This document shows positions 42,099 through 46,425 of a stretch of DNA of 46,425 bases, in pieces. Below the pieces are notes generated by a model that saw only the letters and a list, made by a program, of their open reading frames with translations, did no database searches and was not told where the DNA came from. A program made the translations under genes and the position numbers. Source of the stretch: Burkholderiaceae bacterium (GTDB taxonomy: Bacteria > Pseudomonadota > Gammaproteobacteria > Burkholderiales > Burkholderiaceae_C); assembly GCA_024710165.1 (NCBI GenBank), contig JANJVG010000178.1, positions 1 to 46,425 of the forward strand. The letters are read 5' to 3'. How positions within the stretch are numbered: the first letter of the stretch is position 1; every line of letters starts with the position of its first letter.

Positions 42099-42665
42099 TC
42101 ACTCCTGCACCGCCTGCGCCAGCCGCTCGCTCTTCCAGTACACGTCGTCGCCGCCGTTCATGCGGTTGAGCACGCGCGAGAGCACGAACATCAGGTCGGA
42201 GAGGCGGTTGAGGTAGTGGCGCGGGGCCTCGCGAACGGCCTCCTGGGCACCCAGCGCCACCACGGCACGCTCGGCGCGGCGGGCCACGGTGCGGCACACA
42301 TGGGCCTGTGCTGCGGCACGGGTGCCGGCGGGCAGGATGAACTCCTGCAGGCGCGGCAGCGTGGCATTGTGCTGCTCCAGCGCCTCGTCCAGCTGCAGCA
42401 CGGCCGAATCCTGCAGCAGCTCGAAGCCGGGGATGGACAGCTCGCCCCCCAGGTTGAACAGCTGGTGCTGCACATCGATGAGCAGCTCGCGCACCGCCTG
42501 CGGCAGCGGCTCGCACAGCAGCAGGCCGATGTGCGAGTTGAGTTCGTCCACATCGCCCAGGGCAGCAATGCGCGGGTGGTGCTTGGGCACGCGGGTGTTG
42601 TCACCCAGGCCGGTGCTGCCGTCGTCGCCGGTGCGCGTGGCGATCTGTGTGAGTCGTTTGCCCAT
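42099..42665 (-). CDS. Cob(I)alamin adenosyltransferase, PduO type
   Basis: 188 residues from ATG at 42663-42665 with AAGGAGAA ahead. Transfers adenosyl from ATP to cob(I)alamin to make coenzyme B12. The N-terminal TRTGDDGSTGLGDNTRVPKH and GDVDELNSHIG bind ATP; the trailing RRAERAVVAL and YLNRLSDLMFVLSRVLN are the usual PduO boxes. The wider reading frame upstream is an antisense artefact of the next gene. Divergent from the D-lactate dehydrogenase gene. No other cobalamin gene is near. Confidence 0.93.
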   Translation of the reverse strand: MGKRLTQIATRTGDDGSTGLGDNTRVPKHHPRIAALGDVDELNSHIGLLLCEPLPQAVRELLIDVQHQLFNLGGELSIPGFELLQDSAVLQLDEALEQHNATLPRLQEFILPAGTRAAAQAHVCRTVARRAERAVVALGAQEAVREAPRHYLNRLSDLMFVLSRVLNRMNGGDDVYWKSERLAQAVQE

Positions 42666-42839
42666 GGGAATTCTCCTTGCAATGTGGCCCGCATTGTGCG
42701 CGCGTGGCAATGCCCCTACCGGCCTTGCGCGCCAGCCGCCCCCTCGCGCCCATGGCCGCCTGACGGGCACATGACGACCGCACGGCGGGGCACGGAGGGC
42801 AGTGGTATTCTTTTTTTGTTGCCCCCCCTGGAGACCCCC

Positions 42840-44264
42840 ATGAACGCCCCCGCCGCCGTTTCGCACCTTCTGCCCGCCATTGCCCTGCGGCCCGTGCCGC
42901 AGGCCCTGCTCGATGCCCTGGCGCAGCGCTTTGGTGCGCAATGCTCCACGGCCCAGGCCGTGCGCGAACAGCACGGGCGCGATGAAGGCTCGCTGCAGGC
43001 TCCGCCGCCCTCGGCCGTGGTGTTTGCCCAGAGCACGCAAGATGTGCAGGACGCAATCCGCCTGGCGGCGCAGCACGACGTGCCGGTGATTCCGTACGCC
43101 GCCGGCTCCTCGCTCGAAGGCCACCTGCTCGCCGTGCAGGGCGGCATCAGCCTCGACCTCAACCGCATGAACCGGGTGCTGCGCATCAACGCCGAAGACC
43201 TGACGGTGACCGTGCAGCCCGGCATCACGCGCAAGCAGCTCAACGAGGCCATCAAGGACACCGGCCTGTTCTTCCCGATCGACCCCGGCGCCGACGCCAG
43301 CATCGGCGGCATGGCCGCCACGCGCGCCAGCGGCACCAACGCCGTGCGCTACGGCACCATGCGCGAGAACGTGCTGGCGCTGGAGGTGGTCATGGCCAGC
43401 GGCGACGCCATCCGCACCGGCACGCGTGCCAAAAAGAGCAGCGCGGGCTACGACCTCACGCGCCTGATGGTGGGCAGCGAGGGCACGCTGGGCGTGATGA
43501 CCGAAATCACCGTCCGGTTGTACCCGCTGCCCGAGGCGGTGAGCGCAGCGATTTGTTCGTTCCCCAGCATCGAGGCCGCGGTGCGCACCGTGATCCAGAC
43601 CATCCAGCTGGGGGTGCCGATTGCACGCTGCGAACTCATCGACGCCCACTCGGTGCGCATGGTCAACCAGCACAGCAAGCTGGGGCTGCGCGAAGAACCG
43701 CTGCTGCTGATGGAATTCCACGGCTCGCCCGCCAGCGTGCAGGAGCAGGCCGAGACGGTACAGGCCATCGCGCACGAATTCGGCGGCAATGCCTTTGAAT
43801 GGGCCACCACGCCCGAGGAGCGCACCCGCCTGTGGACGGCACGGCACAACGCCTACTTTGCCGCCATCCAGAGCCGCCCCGGCTGCCAGGCCATCAGCAC
43901 CGACACCTGTGTACCGATCTCGCGCCTGGCCGACTGCCTGCTCGAGTCCATCCAGGAGGCCGACGCCAGCGGGGTGCCCTACTTCCTGGTCGGCCATGTG
44001 GGCGATGGCAACTTCCACTTCGGCTACCTGATCGACCCGGCCGTGCCTGAAGAGCGCGTGCGCGCCGAGCGGCTCAACCACCAGCTGGTGGCCCGCGCGC
44101 TCGGCATGGGCGGCACCTGCACCGGCGAGCACGGTGTGGGCATCCACAAGATGGGCTTTTTGCTCGACGAAGCCGGCGCGGGGGCCGTGGGCGTGATGCG
44201 CGCCATCAAGCAGGCCCTGGACCCGAAGAACATCCTGAACCCGGGCAAGATTTTTGCCGTGTGA
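42840..44264 (+). CDS. FAD-linked D-lactate dehydrogenase (LDHD/GlcD-like)
   Basis: 474 residues from ATG at 42840. Oxidises D-lactate (or another 2-hydroxy acid) with transfer to cytochrome or quinone. The PCMH-type FAD domain is at about 55-235 (VIPYAAGSSLEGHLLAVQGG; PGADASIGGMAATRASGTNA) and the oxidase C-terminal domain follows, with GHVGDGNFHFGYLI near 398 and GGTCTGEHGVGIHKMGFL near 423. The architecture fits LDHD more than glycolate oxidase GlcD, which would come with glcE/glcF. A repeat A copy follows the stop. Confidence 0.92.
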   Translation: MNAPAAVSHLLPAIALRPVPQALLDALAQRFGAQCSTAQAVREQHGRDEGSLQAPPPSAVVFAQSTQDVQDAIRLAAQHDVPVIPYAAGSSLEGHLLAVQGGISLDLNRMNRVLRINAEDLTVTVQPGITRKQLNEAIKDTGLFFPIDPGADASIGGMAATRASGTNAVRYGTMRENVLALEVVMASGDAIRTGTRAKKSSAGYDLTRLMVGSEGTLGVMTEITVRLYPLPEAVSAAICSFPSIEAAVRTVIQTIQLGVPIARCELIDAHSVRMVNQHSKLGLREEPLLLMEFHGSPASVQEQAETVQAIAHEFGGNAFEWATTPEERTRLWTARHNAYFAAIQSRPGCQAISTDTCVPISRLADCLLESIQEADASGVPYFLVGHVGDGNFHFGYLIDPAVPEERVRAERLNHQLVARALGMGGTCTGEHGVGIHKMGFLLDEAGAGAVGVMRAIKQALDPKNILNPGKIFAV

Positions 44265-44276
44265 TGGGCATCCGAA

Positions 44277-44341
44277 TGCTATTGCATTGATAGCTGCAAG
44301 CGCTTTCAGATGTTGGGCTGCAAGCCTATTTCACTCAAAAT
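44277..44341 (+). repeat. Repeat family A, copy 9
   Basis: TGCTATTGCATTGATAGCTG, then CAAGCGCTTTCAGATGTTGG and CACTCAAAA, between the convergent D-lactate dehydrogenase and ChaC genes. Confidence 0.75.
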
Positions 44342-44357
44342 CAGGTTGCCAGGCCCT

Positions 44358-45149
44358 TCAGGCGTCCAGCCCTTTGCGGGCCGTCTCGGCCACCCGCCCA
44401 TCGCCGCCGGGGGGTTCGGTGTGCCGCCTCTTTTGCTGCACCATGGCCGAGAGCTCGCGCACATGGCCGTCCTCGATGCCCAGCACCTCCAGCTGCTCGG
44501 TCAGCTGCTGGAGATAGGCCCGGTTGCTGCCGATGCTGCCACAGGCGCTGGCGATGATGGCCGCCGTCTCGTGCAGCGAGAGGTCGTGGCGGTACTGCGG
44601 GTGGTCGGTCTTGGCCGTGAGCACCAGCGCCCGGATGCGGCCCTGCGGGGTGTCCAGCGGCAGCAGAACCGGGCAGTAACCGCCGCGGATCATCTCGCGC
44701 CGCCACAGCAGGCGCGATTCGGTCTCGACCAGCGCGCGGTGGATGCGAAAGGCCAGGCCGTGGCAGGCGCCGCTGGCAGCCTGCAGCGTGAGCACCAGGC
44801 CCGGGCATTCGGGCGTGCCCCGGCCGATGGTAGTGGCCAGGGCAAAGCGGCGTGCAAAGCCGTCAACCCGCGCCCGGCGCACCTCCTGGAAATGGATGCC
44901 GGGGTTCCACATCAAGGAGCCGTAGGCAAACACCCAGAGGTCGTCATCGGTCTCGCGCCCGGCCAGCACGTCCCGGCGCGAGCGCTCGAGTTCCTCCTCG
45001 GGCAGGCGCCAGTCGGGCGGCAGGCCCTGGGCGCGCGCCTGGGCATCCCACTCGGCCAGCACCTCGTCGGTAAGGCGCAGGCCGGAGGCCGCGGCCGGCG
45101 TGAGCCGGCCCGCCAGTTCGGGCAGGTGCAGGAAGGCCTTCGGGGTCAT
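44358..45149 (-). CDS. ChaC-like gamma-glutamylcyclotransferase
   Basis: 263 residues from ATG at 45147-45149. A BtrG/ChaC-fold enzyme expected to split glutathione to 5-oxoproline and Cys-Gly. The glycine loop LWVFAYGSLMWNPG is at 71-84, and GRGTPECPGLVLTL near 125 carries the conserved acidic residue of the family. It has about 65 extra N-terminal residues and a basic C-terminal tail compared with the compact E. coli ChaC. Cytoplasmic. No chaA/chaB neighbours. Convergent with the D-lactate dehydrogenase gene and divergent from the TRIC gene. Confidence 0.9.
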   Translation of the reverse strand: MTPKAFLHLPELAGRLTPAAASGLRLTDEVLAEWDAQARAQGLPPDWRLPEEELERSRRDVLAGRETDDDLWVFAYGSLMWNPGIHFQEVRRARVDGFARRFALATTIGRGTPECPGLVLTLQAASGACHGLAFRIHRALVETESRLLWRREMIRGGYCPVLLPLDTPQGRIRALVLTAKTDHPQYRHDLSLHETAAIIASACGSIGSNRAYLQQLTEQLEVLGIEDGHVRELSAMVQQKRRHTEPPGGDGRVAETARKGLDA

Positions 45150-45515
45150 GGTGTGTACCAGGGGTGGTGAGAAAAAACAGGGTTGATCACGGTGGGGAAG
45201 GCGCTGAGTGGTGCCTTGGGCACGGTCCAATGCACTCTAAATTGATCCGATTGATTGATCAATGGGCTTCAAACCAACTCACCGTCCTGAAATTGAGCTC
45301 CATGGCTGTTGCCCGGCACGCTGCGGGGCAGGTGGCGGCCCCGTGTCCGGGCGCAGGCGTGCAGAATGCCAGGTGAACGACGGCACACCACAAAGGCTCC
45401 CCATGGCTCTCACACTCGATCCAGGCGCCCCTCCCGCCTGCCGCTGCCGGGGCGCCGGCCGCCCTTGCGGCGGGACTCCCCGCACCTGCGGCAACCTCCG
45501 GCAGGGGGGGCCGGC
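45150..45515. other. Intergenic region before the TRIC gene
   Basis: A 366-bp gap between divergent genes. It contains an AT-rich island with the 10-bp palindrome ATTGATCAAT at 45254-45263 and, closer to the TRIC gene, a Cys-rich short frame (45402-45522) that overlaps its start and has no convincing ribosome site. The island probably carries the promoters of both genes. Confidence 0.45.
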
Positions 45516-46130
45516 ATGCTGACCATCATCTACATGATCGCCATCGTTGCCGAGGCCATGTCGGGCGCGCTGGCGGCCGGGCGTCGCAGCATGGACGTGT
45601 TTGGCGTGGCGGTCATCGCCTTTGTCACGGCGCTGGGCGGCGGCACCATCCGCGACATGGTGCTGGGCCACTTCCCCGTGGGCTGGACGCAGCACCCCGA
45701 ATACATCTACCTGGTGATTTCTGCCGGGCTGCTGACCACGCTGGTCGCGCCCTACCTGCACCACCTCAAGCGCATTTTTCTGGCGCTCGATGCCATGGGC
45801 CTGGTGGCGTTTTCGCTGATCGGCTGCAATGTGGCGCTGGAGATGAAATACCCCATCCCCGTGGTCATCATGTCCGGGATGATCACCGGCATCTGCGGCG
45901 GCGTGGTGCGCGACGTGCTGTGCAACCAGGTGCCCGTGGTGTTCCGGCGCGAGCTCTACGCCGTGGTATCGCTGGTGGTGTGCGGCCTGTTTCTGGGGCT
46001 GGGCGCCCTGGGTGTGCAGACCAATCTGAACACGGCCTTCTGCTTTGTCACTGGCCTGACGCTGCGCATGCTGGCCATCCGCTACGGCTGGAAACTGCCC
46101 ACGTTTTCTTACCGCCAGCACTGGGAATAG
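45516..46130 (+). CDS. TRIC-family (UPF0126/YicG-like) membrane protein
   Basis: 204 residues from ATG at 45516 (AGGGGGGG ribosome site); longer frames upstream are not family-like. Seven hydrophobic segments in two inverted triple-helix repeats, each with a glycine-rich kink: LGGGTIRDMVLG near 45 and GGVVRDVLCNQVP near 130. Prokaryotic relatives form trimeric monovalent cation channels; the alternative is a small-metabolite (glycine-like) transporter. Followed at 43 bp by the right MITE copy. Confidence 0.9.
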   Translation: MLTIIYMIAIVAEAMSGALAAGRRSMDVFGVAVIAFVTALGGGTIRDMVLGHFPVGWTQHPEYIYLVISAGLLTTLVAPYLHHLKRIFLALDAMGLVAFSLIGCNVALEMKYPIPVVIMSGMITGICGGVVRDVLCNQVPVVFRRELYAVVSLVVCGLFLGLGALGVQTNLNTAFCFVTGLTLRMLAIRYGWKLPTFSYRQHWE

Positions 46131-46173
46131 GCGAAGCCCCGCACGGGTACTTCACGGCGTGAAACGCTATTAA

Positions 46174-46285
46174 GAGCGGCTAACAAAACTCCCCTGGCGT
46201 CGTTGTCTCGCCTTGTCGTACTACTTGTACTGCCTGCGGCGAAACGCCTAGCCAGGGCCGCTTCGCTGAGTTTTTTTAGCCGCTC
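46174..46285. mobile_element. MITE-like element, right copy (112 bp, inverted)
   Basis: Exact reverse complement of 30-141 except for one base (TTTTTTT against TTTTGTT in the distal terminus). It is flanked by TAA on both sides (46171-46173 and 46286-46288), a 3-bp duplication expected for some IS5-family transposases. The next element begins right after the second TAA. Confidence 0.85.
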
Positions 46286-46288
46286 TAA

Positions 46289-46425
46289 GAGCTGCTAACA
46301 AAACATAGGCAGATTGCGAACGCAGATGACGCAGCATGCCAGGCAAAGCAGTGCCAAATGAATGTCGATGCGGCGCTCGAAGCGGGTGCGCAGCTTGCCA
46401 AAGGCCGCCAGCCAGGCATGGGTGC
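46289..46425 (-). mobile_element. IS5-type insertion sequence, right end only (cut by window)
   Basis: Begins GAGCTGCTAACAAAAC, matching 15 of 16 bases of the MITE terminus (GAGCGGCTAACAAAAC), then runs into a transposase gene on the minus strand. The rest of the element lies outside the window. Confidence 0.8.
46295..46425 (-). CDS. IS5-family transposase, C-terminal 42 residues (partial)
   Basis: The visible end reads HAWLAAFGKLRTRFERRIDI, then HLALLCLACCVICVRNLPMF and C. The RFERR-DIH-ALL-LAC pattern is the C-terminal signature of IS5-type DDE transposases; the DDE residues themselves are outside the window apart from the region near RFERR. The TAG stop at 46295-46297 lies inside the terminal inverted repeat, so coding and terminus overlap. 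Confidence 0.8.
   Translation of the reverse strand, partial: THAWLAAFGKLRTRFERRIDIHLALLCLACCVICVRNLPMFC

Noticed and set aside
45402-45522. Short Cys-rich frame (MALTLDPGAPPACRC...) before the TRIC gene
   Set aside because: No ribosome site, overlaps the TRIC start and is plain GC-rich sequence; not enough to call a gene or leader peptide.
30-46285. Whole window as a composite transposon bounded by the two MITEs
   Set aside because: The contents are core housekeeping genes (minCDE, pckG, pssA, ilvA), and no common target duplication links the outer ends.
1-46425. CRISPR array or prophage
   Set aside because: No regularly spaced direct repeats and no phage structural, lysis or integrase genes are visible; the repeats found are dispersed and inverted.

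Overview
The window is a stretch of high-GC (roughly two-thirds G+C) bacterial chromosome that reads as a betaproteobacterium of the Comamonadaceae, close to Acidovorax. The evidence is the codon use, the gene families (GTP-type PEP carboxykinase, UraA, acetoacetyl-CoA ligase, minCDE, many c-di-GMP proteins) and a dispersed intergenic repeat of the TGCTAT..ATAGCT..GCGCTTAT..GGCCAAAA type that I know from this family. It is mostly ordinary chromosome with mobile pieces at both edges. I see no prophage, CRISPR array, rRNA or tRNA.

Layout. 1-141: a 112-bp MITE-like element. 153-6280 (minus): a GTG-started acyl-CoA synthetase, a LysR regulator and a MASE3-PAS-GAF-PAS-GGDEF-EAL protein. 6533-8717: a divergent nitric-oxide module, with a small hemerythrin (minus) and NorR (plus), two GGT-N7-ACC NorR boxes and a -24/-12 promoter between them. 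8790-11481 (plus): a DUF3696-type ATPase, a PIN-domain nuclease and an RNA ligase, the best candidate here for an uncharacterised system. 11832-15387: a small Ala/Lys-rich protein, a PAS-GGDEF cyclase with an NTF2/SnoaL-like N-terminus, threonine ammonia-lyase and a 48-residue membrane protein. 15787-19801: pckG, a metallophosphoesterase, UspA and a secreted fasciclin protein, then a 180-bp MITE-like element. 20081-24452: TetR, ArgP-like LysR, a DadA-like dehydrogenase and an HD-GYP phosphodiesterase. 24529-27165: a decayed M14 carboxypeptidase, an alpha/beta hydrolase without its serine nucleophile, a flavin reductase and a MOSC protein. 27233-30162: minCDE and an EamA transporter. 30364-36068: TrpB-like enzyme, PssA, acetoacetyl-CoA ligase and uracil permease. 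36096-42665: a frameshifted GAF-GAF-GGDEF-EAL protein, a thioesterase, a bacteriohemerythrin-chemoreceptor pair and a PduO-type cobalamin adenosyltransferase. 42840-46130: D-lactate dehydrogenase, ChaC-like cyclotransferase and a TRIC-family membrane protein. The right edge has an inverted copy of the first MITE and then the end of an IS5-type element with matching termini.

Themes. Four c-di-GMP enzymes occur within 37 kb. O2/NO-type diiron sensing appears twice, as the NorR-controlled hemerythrin and as the bacteriohemerythrin behind a chemoreceptor. The genome is peppered with small repeats: nine copies of a roughly 65-bp family, two of them read through in frame inside enzymes, and three copies of a roughly 115-bp hairpin repeat at gene 3' ends. 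Several genes show decay: an in-frame deletion, frameshifts, a degenerate GGDEF site and a lost catalytic serine.
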